Under the pieces are notes generated by a model, which was not told the DNA's origin, made no database searches, and saw nothing but the letters and a program-made list of their open reading frames with translations. From JBEKVE01 sp049514335 (GTDB lineage: Bacteria > Actinomycetota > Acidimicrobiia > Acidimicrobiales > UBA8190): a stretch of DNA of 32,679 bases. A program made the translations under genes and the position numbers. The stretch covers positions 1 to 32,679 of the forward strand of contig JBEKVE010000012.1 of the NCBI GenBank assembly GCA_049514335.1. Reading direction: 5' to 3'. This document shows, one piece after another, positions 1 through 8,600 of the stretch (positions are counted from its first letter, which is position 1; each line of letters begins with the position of its first letter).

Positions 1-2
1 TG

Positions 3-163
3 CAGACGGCCTTCGCGGCCGACGAAGTGTCGATACTCCTAGCCGACGAGGCGCAGGACGCCCTCGTCAGCCGGTCGTCGATCGGGCTCGGCGAGGAAGG
101 GACCACCCGGCTCCGCATCCCCGCCGGCGAAGGTACGGCGGGGCAGGTGCTCGCGTCGTCGTG
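3..163 (+). pseudogene. Upstream fragment of the GAF-SpoIIE phosphatase gene, out of frame with the rest
   Basis: Frame 3 is open from the window edge to a TGA at 161-163 and encodes the first half of a GAF domain, including a segment reading ADEVSILLADEAQDALVSRS and a later GEGTAGQVLAS. The matching second half of the same domain (REPLVVRDLSRI onward) continues in frame 1 from about position 163. Removing one T from the GTCGTCG run near 155-161 would join them as VLAS-REPLVV, the usual sequence at this point of GAF domains. The true start lies outside the window. The break may be a real mutation or a one-base sequencing error. Confidence 0.75.
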
Positions 164-171
164 AGCCACTG

Positions 172-1668
172 GTGGTGCGTGATCTGTCGCGCATCACACC
201 GGTCTCGCCCGTGCTGCCTGAGCGGGGGCTGCGGTCAATCGTCGCTGTGCCGATCCTCTCTGGAAGACGCGTGCTGGGTGTTCTGCACGCCGGGAGCCGA
301 CACGTGGGTCACTTCACGACCTCCGACGCCGAACTCCTCGGCCTCCTGGCGGAGCGCTTTGCCGTCGCCCTCGAGCGAGTGCGTCTCTTCGAGGAGCAGC
401 GGCGAATCGCCCAGGTGATGACCTTCCTGGCGGAGACGGCCAAGATCATGGCCGACGCCACCGATCTGACGGCGACGCTCGACGAGCTCGCCCGCGCCGC
501 GCTGCCGGTACTGGGTGACATCTGCCTCATCGACGTCATCGATGACGGTACCCTCGAACGCATCGTTGCTCGGCACGCTGATCCCGCCATGCAGCCTCTC
601 GCCGATCGACTTCGGACCGACTTCCCACCCGACGCAAACGGGCGACACCCCGCAGCGGAGGTCCTGCATATGGGTGGCTCGCGCTGGTCCACCACGATGT
701 CCGACGAGTTCCTGCGCGCCACGACCCACGATCAGCAACACTTCGCGCTGACCAAAGCACTCCGGTTCCGGTCCTATCTGGTCGTCCCGATCTCGGCCAA
801 CCCCATCGTGGGGGCACTCACCATGGTTTCGTGCTCGCGCCCGTTCTCTCGCAGTGACGTGGATCTGGCCGAGAGCTTGGCGCGACACGTCGGTTCGGTC
901 GTCGCCAACGCACGGCAACTCGAGTCGACGGCACAGACCTCCCACGAGCTCCAGGCGGCGCTGCTCCCCGCTGAGCTCCCCAGGATCGCCAGTCTCCGCG
1001 TCCACACGAGATACCTCGCCGCCTCATCGAGCCTCGAGGTGGGTGGCGACTTCTACGACGCCATGGAGCTCCCAGGCGGCAAGGCATGGATGGCGATCGG
1101 AGATGTGGAAGGCCATGACCGGCGGGCCGCTGCCGTCATGGGGCAGTTGCGGAGCGCCATTCGTACCTTGGCGTGCGAGGGCAACGACCCGAGCGAAGTC
1201 ATCCATGCCCTGCGGACCAGCTGGAAGTACCTCGGGTTCGGTCGGTTGGCGACGATACTGGTGGGCGAGATCGATCCTACGAGCGGGCGCGTCGTCTTGG
1301 CGTCAGCCGGTCACCTCCCGCCTCTGCTGATCAAAGAGGCGGGGGCCGAGTTCGTGTCCACTGCCCCGAACCCGCTGTTGGGTGTCGAAGCCGAGACGGC
1401 GGAGCCACTCACCTTGACGCTGTGCCCTAGCGACGTCCTCCTGCTCCTCACCGATGGAGTGCTCACAGAGCGGTCGCGACCTCTCGACGAGGCCATGCAG
1501 CAGTTGCGGGCTCTCGCGCTGAGTGCTCCCCGCACACCGGAGGACATCTGCTCCCGCGTCATCGAGGGAAGAGCGAACGGCGATGATGACGCTGCTCTGC
1601 TGGCCCTTGCGCTCGATCCGATGCCCCAGCACCCATCAGACCCCATGGGTGATCCCCCCGAGTCATGA
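172..1668 (+). CDS. GAF domain-containing PP2C/SpoIIE-type serine phosphatase (RsbU-like)
   Basis: Counting from the GTG at 172, residues 1-75 are the second half of a GAF sensor domain, about 83-250 a second GAF domain, and about 265-485 a SpoIIE/PP2C phosphatase domain. Metal-site motifs are visible: EVGGDFYDA (Asp293), GDVEGHD (Asp311; the family more often has GHG here) and DDDAALLAL (Asp471-473). Such proteins dephosphorylate anti-sigma-factor antagonists in partner-switching stress pathways, with GAF domains sensing small ligands or redox state. The GTG is probably not the real start, because coding sequence continues upstream in another frame. No anti-sigma factor or antagonist gene is in the window, so the target is unknown. 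The end overlaps the convergent YihY remnant by 6 bp. Confidence 0.9.
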   Translation: MVRDLSRITPVSPVLPERGLRSIVAVPILSGRRVLGVLHAGSRHVGHFTTSDAELLGLLAERFAVALERVRLFEEQRRIAQVMTFLAETAKIMADATDLTATLDELARAALPVLGDICLIDVIDDGTLERIVARHADPAMQPLADRLRTDFPPDANGRHPAAEVLHMGGSRWSTTMSDEFLRATTHDQQHFALTKALRFRSYLVVPISANPIVGALTMVSCSRPFSRSDVDLAESLARHVGSVVANARQLESTAQTSHELQAALLPAELPRIASLRVHTRYLAASSSLEVGGDFYDAMELPGGKAWMAIGDVEGHDRRAAAVMGQLRSAIRTLACEGNDPSEVIHALRTSWKYLGFGRLATILVGEIDPTSGRVVLASAGHLPPLLIKEAGAEFVSTAPNPLLGVEAETAEPLTLTLCPSDVLLLLTDGVLTERSRPLDEAMQQLRALALSAPRTPEDICSRVIEGRANGDDDAALLALALDPMPQHPSDPMGDPPES

Positions 1669-1980
1669 CGTTCTCGGGGGTGCCGAGAACTCGACCCTAA
1701 TGCTCTGTTCCGGGTGCCGCTCCCCCTGCTTCGCCACTGCGGTGAGCTCGGCCTTCCCGGCTCTCGTCAAGGGCGGTGGGGCAATGCTTCTCGGATACAG
1801 ATGTCTGGCTCGCACGACGTTCAACTCGGCGGCGTATACGACGATCTCGCCGGTGAGATAGAGGAACGAGATCGGCCCGATGACGCTGCCGAAGAAGCCG
1901 TAGGCCTCGTTGGCGTGCCTCAGGGTGTGACCGACGACGACGGTTCCCGCATATTGGAGGGCGGTCCACCCCGCACCGTC
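1663..1980 (-). pseudogene. C-terminal remnant of a YihY/BrkB family membrane protein
   Basis: On the minus strand a 105-codon reading frame without a plausible start runs from just after an in-frame TAA (1981-1983) to TGA at 1663-1665. It reads ALQYAGTVVVGHTLRHANEA, then YGFFGSVIGPISFLYLTGEI and VVYAAELNVVRARHLYPRSI. This matches the last transmembrane helices and the AELN-x-V-x-AR tail of the YihY/BrkB family (formerly called ribonuclease BN). The five or so upstream helices are missing: the 186 bp between here and the ABC ATPase gene do not continue the family in any frame. This is a truncated, probably dead gene. It has no ATG and is easily missed. Confidence 0.7.
1670..1690. terminator. 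Hairpin between convergent genes, possible terminator
   Basis: GTTCTCGG (1670-1677) and CCGAGAAC (1683-1690) form a perfect 8-bp stem with a 5-nt loop, 2 bp after the phosphatase stop. There is no T-run, so this is a possible rather than canonical terminator. It lies inside the tail codons of the YihY remnant. Confidence 0.4.
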
Positions 1981-2166
1981 TTAAGAAGGACGCCGCCGGC
2001 TCGCCCTCCTTCCGCTTCGTGTGCGTCGGAGATCAAACGTGGTTGGTGGGTCCTCCGTCGGGCTCGACCTCTGACGTCAAGACGACGCAGGTCGTGGTCC
2101 TGCCCAATTCGTAACAGTCAGCCCTTCGGCTTCCCTATCGGGGGGACTCGCCACTCCTGCCGGCGA

Positions 2167-3168
2167 TCACGTCATCCAAAGGTCTGACGGGGAGGTGGTC
2201 AAGGCGAGTGCGGGGGACTCCACCGTCGGGAACGCTCGACGGAAAGCTCTGACCGTGTACCCGGTCAGCCGACACGGCGCCTTCGCCCGAGCGCAGGCGC
2301 TGCGTGGAAGGTTCAGCATGGGACCGAGCTCACCGAAATAGTTGCCGCTCCCGATGTGCGCCAGGATGTTCTCGCTGCCGTCGGCGCGAACGTGGTAGAT
2401 CTCGACCACACCGTCCTCAACCATGTAGATCAGGTCGCCACGATCCCCCTGCCTGAACAGCACCTGTCCCGCGGCGAGGACGACCGCCTCAGGGTCGCGG
2501 TCAGCGTTGGCGAATTCGGGGGCGAGCTCGATCACCCGGTCTGCGATGTTGGTGATGCGATCGTCATGGGTTGACACGAGCACGAGCCGACCGGGTGCAG
2601 AGAGTTGTCTGAGCAGGCGCAGCACCCCTTCCACCTGGATGTAGTCGAGATGCGCAGTGGGCTCGTCGGCCACGACCAGCGGCGGGTCGTGGGCCAGGGC
2701 CCGGGCGATCGCCACGCGTTGCTGCTGGCCACCGGACATCTCCGCCGGCTTGTGCCCGGCACGATCAGCCAGGCCGACGACCTCCAGCAATTGCTCGGCC
2801 CGAACATTCGCTGCTCGGCGCGGAACGTTGGCGAGACGAAGCGGAGCGGTGATGTTGGCCCGCGCCGACAGACTGCGGATCAGGTTGAAAGCCTGGAACA
2901 CGACACCCACCGTGTACCGGCGGTAGTCCCCGAGCGCGGGGCCCGTCAACGCTCCCACGTCGATGTCACGGAACGTGATCGACCCCGACGTCGGCGTCAG
3001 CAGGCCGGAAAGACACGAGAGCAGCGTCGTCTTCCCGCACCCGCTCGGGCCCAGCACGACGACCAGCTCGCCGTCCTCGGCGTCGAACGACAAGCCGTTG
3101 AGTGGTCGGACAACGTAATCGCCGGATATGAATTCGACGGTGAGATTGCTGACCTTGAGCTCTGCCAT
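2167..3168 (-). CDS. ABC transporter ATPase (MacB/LolD type) with C-terminal cyclic-nucleotide-binding domain
   Basis: Residues 1-215 are a complete ABC ATPase: Walker A GPSGCGKTT (40-48), Q-loop Gln92, signature MSGGQQQRVAIARAL (144-158), Walker B LVVADE (Glu169) and H-loop His201. This matches the MacB/LolD/FtsE class that partners FtsX-like permeases. Residues 231-315 form a cNMP-binding domain whose phosphate-binding cassette looks intact: FGELGPMLNLPRSA (278-291), with Glu280 and Arg289 where CRP-like proteins bind the cyclic phosphate. The start is the ATG at 3168, preceded by GAGGAG 12 nt upstream; longer GTG/ATG extensions would run into the permease gene. It begins 28 bp after the permease stop, so the two are probably cotranscribed. 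Export activity may be gated by a cyclic nucleotide. The substrate is not evident. Confidence 0.92.
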   Translation of the reverse strand: MAELKVSNLTVEFISGDYVVRPLNGLSFDAEDGELVVVLGPSGCGKTTLLSCLSGLLTPTSGSITFRDIDVGALTGPALGDYRRYTVGVVFQAFNLIRSLSARANITAPLRLANVPRRAANVRAEQLLEVVGLADRAGHKPAEMSGGQQQRVAIARALAHDPPLVVADEPTAHLDYIQVEGVLRLLRQLSAPGRLVLVSTHDDRITNIADRVIELAPEFANADRDPEAVVLAAGQVLFRQGDRGDLIYMVEDGVVEIYHVRADGSENILAHIGSGNYFGELGPMLNLPRSACARAKAPCRLTGYTVRAFRRAFPTVESPALALTTSPSDLWMT

Positions 3169-3196
3169 GAGTGTTCCCCGCTCCTCGTCCGAGCCG

Positions 3197-4321
3197 TCAG
3201 CCCGCGAAGGCCACAGCTGGGTCGACCGATACAGCACGCCGAAGCGCCGCCAGACTCGAGAGGATCCCAACGGCGAGAGCAATCAGAGGCAAGATCACAA
3301 ACGCGCTGGATGGTATCTCGACGGGCTGGGCGAATAGACCTGTCATGAAGTTGGCGATCAACGCCGCAATGGCCGCGGCGGCCAATGCCACGATCACGGC
3401 TTGGACCGCCAAGCCGACGAACAGCGTGCCAGACGACGAACCGAGGGCTTTAAGGACGGCAAAGTCACGAGTCCGTTCCAACGCGGTGACATACACCAGG
3501 GCGGCCACAAGCAGCGCGGCGATGACCCACATGAACACACGGGAGTTGTCGATGGACGAGACCGCCGGAGCCATCTGGTTCAAGCTGGCCGCCTCGATCT
3601 GTCCATTGGTGTGCACGCTCATCCCCGACGGCACCGAGGCGGGTGTCCCCGATGTGAGCACGGCGCCGATCAAGGGCCGACCGCCGTACAGCACGGCCTG
3701 GGCATCGTGCAGCGTCACGTAGGCGTTGGGCTCTCCAGCCAGCAGTGTACGGTCGCTCACCGTCCCGACCACCGTGAAGCTGCGCCCCGACACGGTGAAG
3801 ACACCCCCGATCCCGAGGTGGAGGCGGGCATCGACAACGGCCTCTCCGCTTTTCCGCACCGCGTGGCCGGCCTGAACGGTGGAGCTGCCGAGCCCCCCGG
3901 GTGTCGTCCCGATCAGGACCACGCTGAGACTGGCGGATCCCACCTGTGCGGCCTGAGGCGCAATGACGATGGGGTCCGCCCGGGTCACGCCCGGCTCTCG
4001 CGCCACAGCTGCCACGGCCGAAGCGGGAATGGCGGGGAGCGCAGCCACCCGCCCCGGTGATCCGGCCGCCAGCACCCATGCATCGGCTCCGATGGCCTGC
4101 ACGGTCTGGTGGATCTCGAAGGAAAATCCCGCCGCCATGCCGGACAGAAGCAAGCCCATTGCGAATACAAGTGCCGCCCCAACGACGGCAATGAGGAATT
4201 GCCGGGCCCGGAAGCGCAGGTCCTGCATCGTGATCGCCAGGATGCCGATCGTCCCTCGTCCTGACGGTCGAGGCTCGACACTCAGATCTTGGGGGGCAGA
4301 CGTAGCGCGACGTAGTGCCAT
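3197..4321 (-). CDS. ABC transporter permease, FtsX/MacB-like
   Basis: This 374-residue protein has one N-terminal transmembrane helix (about 42-64), a periplasmic-type domain of about 190 residues, then three C-terminal helices (beginning near VFMWVIAALLVAALVYV). This is the layout of FtsX/MacB/LolC permeases, and the C-terminal stretch around ALERTRDFAVLKALGSS is typical of the family's coupling region (xREFAxLRAxGAS). The ATG at 4321 has GAGGAA five nt upstream and is preferred; a TTG at 4354 overlapping the previous stop would add 11 residues. It forms a transporter with the downstream ATPase gene. MacB-type systems move peptides or lipids across or out of the membrane by mechanotransmission. 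No periplasmic adaptor gene is nearby. Confidence 0.9.
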   Translation of the reverse strand: MALRRATSAPQDLSVEPRPSGRGTIGILAITMQDLRFRARQFLIAVVGAALVFAMGLLLSGMAAGFSFEIHQTVQAIGADAWVLAAGSPGRVAALPAIPASAVAAVAREPGVTRADPIVIAPQAAQVGSASLSVVLIGTTPGGLGSSTVQAGHAVRKSGEAVVDARLHLGIGGVFTVSGRSFTVVGTVSDRTLLAGEPNAYVTLHDAQAVLYGGRPLIGAVLTSGTPASVPSGMSVHTNGQIEAASLNQMAPAVSSIDNSRVFMWVIAALLVAALVYVTALERTRDFAVLKALGSSSGTLFVGLAVQAVIVALAAAAIAALIANFMTGLFAQPVEIPSSAFVILPLIALAVGILSSLAALRRAVSVDPAVAFAG

Positions 4322-4350
4322 TGTTTCCTCGAGTGCTCGAAGGTCTTCGC

Positions 4351-4692
4351 TCAACGCTTCCGGTACTTGGTCGCCCGGCGAGGCGATTGCACCGGGCCCG
4401 CTGTGCCCGAGATGGTAACCGACAACCCGCCTGCCGCCCCGGGGACGGCCACCTCCCCGACGGACCCCTCAGTGGTGGCCGCAGGCGGCTCCACCTCGGC
4501 CACCTCGGCCACGTCGCCTCCAGCCACCACGGCCCCGGATCTGGTGCAGGCTCCGGTGAAGCCCCGTTTGGCAGGCAGCCCGCTCACCGTCTTGGTGACG
4601 GGCACATCGAGGCCAACCCGCCGATCGGAATGGGTCGAGCCGGTCACCGGGCGGTGAGGCAGCTGTTGATCGAGGCCTCGGGATCGACTCAT
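4351..4692 (-). CDS. Small hypothetical protein upstream of the ABC permease
   Basis: A 113-residue frame begins with ATG at 4692, preceded by a good Shine-Dalgarno (ACAGGAG, 8 nt upstream), and stops at 4351, just before the permease gene. The product is basic at both ends and rich in Gly, Ala, Val, Thr and Pro in the middle (GAVVAGGDVAEVAEVEPPAA). I see no signal peptide, membrane helix or known motif. The ribosome binding site and tight spacing to the transporter genes argue that it is translated, but the composition is low-complexity. A non-functional frame remains possible. Confidence 0.5.
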   Translation of the reverse strand: MSRSRGLDQQLPHRPVTGSTHSDRRVGLDVPVTKTVSGLPAKRGFTGACTRSGAVVAGGDVAEVAEVEPPAATTEGSVGEVAVPGAAGGLSVTISGTAGPVQSPRRATKYRKR

Positions 4693-4767
4693 CGTCGCAT
4701 CTCCTGTTGCTGGTCGTTGGAGCTGGAGCGCACCCGCTCTGGGCATCCGGCGACGGCTGCACCGTCG

Positions 4768-4786
4768 GGCCCGTCGTCAACGGGCC
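4768..4786 (-). terminator. Hairpin between two minus-strand genes, possible terminator
   Basis: GGCCCGT (4768-4774) pairs with ACGGGCC (4780-4786) around a 5-nt loop. It lies 52 bp past the stop of the gene ending at 4838 and upstream of the small gene starting at 4692. It would separate the two transcription units. There is no T-tract. Confidence 0.35.
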
Positions 4787-4837
4787 GTCACGGCGCGGGC
4801 CCGGGGAGCGCCACCCCGCACCGTGCGCCCCGACGGA

Positions 4838-5467
4838 TCAGCCGAGCTTTCGGTAGATGGTCGTCTGTGTGACCGAGGGATCGTCGACGAAGCAGCCACT
4901 GGTCGAGTCGAGGAGCTTCAACCAGCTCGGGTCGCTGGCCAAGGCAGTGTCGGCCTTCTGCATCTGAGACACGCTCTCGTATCCGGTGAGCCAGCCCACG
5001 CCGCCGTAGGGACCGGTCAGAGAGCGTACGAAGAGCGTGGGGAGCCCGGTGATGGCCTCGGCCTTCTGCGCGATCTCGACGCCGGCTGTCATGGCGCGCT
5101 CGATGTTGCCTGCCGTCGTCACCGCCACGACGCCTCCCACGTACTGGGCGGCACCGGTGGGCATCCCGTAGATGGGTTGGATGAGCCCGTCATCCAGAGT
5201 GCCGTCAGTGAATGTCACGCCCTCGTCGGAAAGGTCGTTGAACGATGGTTCGGCTTCGAGCTTGTCGCCCACGTTCTCGAGCGAGGCCAGGTCCTCGAAC
5301 CAGCCGGTCCAGGAGATGGTTCCGCTTCTCGGCGAGAAGACGCTCGCCCACAGTTCGATCTCCTGACCGGTGACCTCTTTGACCTTGGCACAGATCGAGC
5401 CGGCCCACTCCACCCCGGCCATTTCGTTGCCACCGATGAGACGCGTACGTCGCGTGAACAGATACAT
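4838..5467 (-). CDS. Hypothetical protein with two similar alpha/beta halves (dimeric alpha-beta-barrel-like)
   Basis: The start is the ATG at 5467, with AGGGGAG seven nt upstream; the frame is open further upstream but that part is not protein-like. The 209-residue product appears to be an internal duplication. Residues 1-95 (MYLFTRRTRLIGGN..., then KVKEVTGQEIELWASVFSPR and a GWFEDLASLENVGDKLEAEPSF helix) and residues 105-209 (AITGLPTLFVRSLTGPYGGV, then GYESVSQMQKADTALASDPSWL) share the order strand, helix, strand pair, short helix ending near a conserved P-S-F/W. This is the pattern of ferredoxin-like alpha/beta barrels such as the NIPSNAP, ABM and EthD groups, but I cannot place it in one. 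It is soluble. Divergent from the SARP-cyclase regulator, with the GTTACA element between them. Confidence 0.75.
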   Translation of the reverse strand: MYLFTRRTRLIGGNEMAGVEWAGSICAKVKEVTGQEIELWASVFSPRSGTISWTGWFEDLASLENVGDKLEAEPSFNDLSDEGVTFTDGTLDDGLIQPIYGMPTGAAQYVGGVVAVTTAGNIERAMTAGVEIAQKAEAITGLPTLFVRSLTGPYGGVGWLTGYESVSQMQKADTALASDPSWLKLLDSTSGCFVDDPSVTQTTIYRKLG

Positions 5468-5551
5468 GGTCTCCCCTTGTCTTGTGATGGTCCTCAAATC
5501 GCACTCGGAACCCGAGCCGGCCCCGCCAGCCCTGGGGCGATCCTCTCCAGT

Positions 5552-5605
5552 CGCCGTTACAGCGGCGTTACATCTGTGCATCAGTGGTGTTGACCTGGGA
5601 TTATG
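5552..5605. promoter_or_regulatory. Conserved intergenic element, copy A, with GTTACA direct repeats
   Basis: GTTACA occurs at 5556-5561 and 5567-5572, an exact 11-bp period, followed by a conserved tail ending TGACCTGGGATT. The 54-bp block matches copy B at 14401-14454 at about 47 positions. Similarity weakly continues on both sides: GATCCTC/GATCTTC about 11 bp left, GCGGAAGGGG about 17 bp right. It sits between divergent genes, 85 bp from the 5467 start and 35 bp from the GTG at 5640. Direct repeats one helical turn apart are how SARP-type regulators read DNA, and the neighbouring gene encodes one. Autoregulation is inferred, not shown. Confidence 0.6.
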
Positions 5606-5639
5606 CGGTACCCTTACCCCCGGCGGAAGGGGACGAGGA

Positions 5640-8600
5640 GTGGAGTTCAGGGTGCTCGGCTCGCTCCAGGTCATGGGGCGAGAGGCGATCCAGATCGATC
5701 TACCGAGCGCCTCCCAGCGCCGCCTTGTCTGCTTGCTTCTCGCTCGAGCCTCCGTGGTGTCGGCCGACTCCCTGGCAGATCACCTGGAGCTCTCGGCGGG
5801 TGCCCTGCGGACGACGGTCAGCCGGCTCCGCCGGCTCCTCGGTGCCGCCACCTTGGTGAGCGTGCCGCCCGGCTACGAGTTGCGCGCTGATGCCGTGGAC
5901 GCCCGTCAGTTTGAGGCCTGCCTGGCGGCAGCGGCGCTATCCAATAATGGCGCCGAGGCGCGGCGGCTCCTGGAGGAGGGCATCTCCCTGTGGCGGGGCG
6001 ACGCCTATGGCGAGTTCGCCCACGAGCTCTGGGCCATGGGCGAGTCCAGGCGCCTCGCCGAGTTGCGGGCGGGGGCGGTCGAGGACCTGGCCGGCCTCCT
6101 GCTCGACAATGGCGAGTGGAGCTCGGCCATCGCCACGCTCGAGGCTCTCATCGCCGCCAATCCCTTCCGCGACCGGCCTCGGGGGTTGTTGATGAGAGCC
6201 CTGGCCGACTGCGGGCGGCGGGTCGACGCTCTCAGGGTGTTCCAGAATTACCGGCAATTCCTGATCGACGAGGTCGGCACCGAGCCATCTCCGGAACTCG
6301 TCGCTCTCGATCGGGCCATCGCCCGCCAAACCCACACCACGGCGCCGGCGTCGAGACCCACGGGACAGAGCGTCGGCAATGTGACGGTGCTGTTCACCGA
6401 CATGGTCGATTCCACGAACTGGGCGTCACGGCTGGCACCGGATCTTGTCGACGAGTTTCGTCGACACCACTTCTCTTTGTTGCGTCAGGCGGTGGCCGAA
6501 GCAGGTGGCACCGAGGTCAAGAACATGGGCGACGGGCTCATGGTCGTCTTCGCCACCGCATCGGCCGCCTTGTCGTGCGCGGTGGCCATGCAGAAGGTTG
6601 TCGAGCGCGACAATCGTTCCCAGAAGCACGCGGTCGGGCTTCGCGTGGGTCTGAGCGGCGGCGAGGTCACCACCGAGGACGACGATTACTTCGGGGATCC
6701 GGTCATCGAGGCCGCCCGCTTGTGCTCGTCAAGCGACGGTGGGCAGATCTTGGCTGCCGATGTCGTGCGGGCGATGGCGGGTCGCCGCAGCTCGCACACC
6801 CTCGTACCCCACGGCGAGTTGGAGCTCAAGGGCCTGCCCGGCCCGGTAGAAACCCTCGAGGTCGTCTGGGAGCCGCTTGGCGACGTCGAGGTGACACATG
6901 TGATACCAGCGCCTTCCCGCCTCGAGATCGCGCCGGTCGTCGGAGTGATCGGACGCGACAGCGAGGCATCATCGCTCGCCGATGCGTTCAAGCGGGTCGT
7001 GGCCGGCGAGGGGCGCGAGATCGTCCTGGTCTCCGGTGAGGCCGGCATCGGCAAGACCACGCTTGCCACGCAGGTGGCTCGCGACGCGTTCTCGGCAGGC
7101 GCGGTCGTACTGTTGGGACGGTGCGACGAGGACCTCGGGGCCCCCTACGGGCCCTTCGTCGAGGCGTTGTCGCACTACGTCACCTACGCACCTGAAGAAG
7201 CCCTGCGCGCACATGTGCAGTCCTTCGCTGCTGAGCTCGTCCAGATCACCCCGGCCCTCCGACAGCGCCTCGGAGATCTGCCCCCGCCTCAGAGCGCCGA
7301 CCCCGACATCGAGCGTTACCTCCTCTACAACGCGGTGGTCGGGCTGCTCGCCCAGGTTTCTGAGGAGAAGCCTCTGGTCCTCGTACTGGATGATCTTCAA
7401 TGGGCCGACAAGCCCAGCTTGCAGCTGCTGCGCCATGTGGTGGCCAACTCGACACCGCTGCGCATGCTCATCGTGGGCACCTATCGGCACTCGGAGCTTG
7501 CCAACCCCCACCCGTTGACCGAGGCCTTGGCTGCACTTCGACGGGAGAACGGTGTCAGCCGCATCGCGCTTTCCGGCTTGGATGACACCGGAGTGCTCGC
7601 ATTCATGGAGGCCGCCGCCGGGCACCATCTGGATGATGACGGGGTCGCACTGGCGCATGCCCTGTATCGCGAGACCGACGGAAACCCGTTCTTCGTCGGT
7701 GAGGTCCTGCGCCACCTCACCGAGACTGGCGCCATCTACCAGGACGACAGCGGACGGTGGGCTGCCGCCTCGGACCTCCGGGCGATGGCAATGCCCGAGA
7801 GCGTGCGCCTGGTCATCGGTTCCAGGGTGGCACGTCTGGGGAAGGCTGTCAGCCAGGTCCTGCCACTCGCCTCGGTGATCGGACGGGAATTCGACCTGGA
7901 TCTACTCGCCCGCGTCACCGGGCGCACCGAGGACGACCTTCTCGACCTCCTCGACGACGCCGCTGCCGCCGCACTCGTACGTGAGCTCCCGAGCACCCCC
8001 GGTCGGTACTGCTTTTCCCATGCACTCATCCAGCACACCCTGTACCAGGACCTGAGTGCGACCCGAGTGGCGAGGGTCCACCGCCAGGTCGCCGAGGCCA
8101 TCGAGACCATGGTCGGTGATCGCCCCGGTCCGCGGGTGGGCGAACTTGCCTTTCACTGGTTCAATGCCCCCCAACCCATCGGCACCGCCAAAGCCATCGG
8201 GTACGCCCGCCAGGCCGGCGAGGCCGCACTGGCGGCGCTTGCTCCCGACGACGCCGTCCGCTATTTCTCCCAGGCCCTCCAGCTCGTCGAACTGGTTCCG
8301 GACGGTGACCCTCTCCTTGCTTGCGACCTGCGCCTCGGGCTGGGCAAGGCGCAACGACAGTCCGGGGTCGCCGCCTTCCGGGAGACGTACCTCGACGCGG
8401 CGCAGCGGGCTTGGGAGCTCGGCGCCACAGATCGGTTGGTTCAGGCCGCCCTGTCGAACAACCGAGGGTGGTTCAGTGCCAGTGGCGTCATCGATACCGA
8501 GAAGGTGGCCGTGCTCAAGGCCGCCCTTGGCGCTCTTGCGGATGACGACAGCCCCGAGCGGGCACTCCTGCTCGCCACCTTGTGCAGCGAGCTCTGCTTC

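Noticed and set aside
1679..1689. GGTGCCGAGAA, also at 9783-9793 and in the IS inverted repeat at 30607-30617
   Set aside because: Considered as solo IS ends, but matching stops after 11-12 bp and the first copy is explained by a hairpin.
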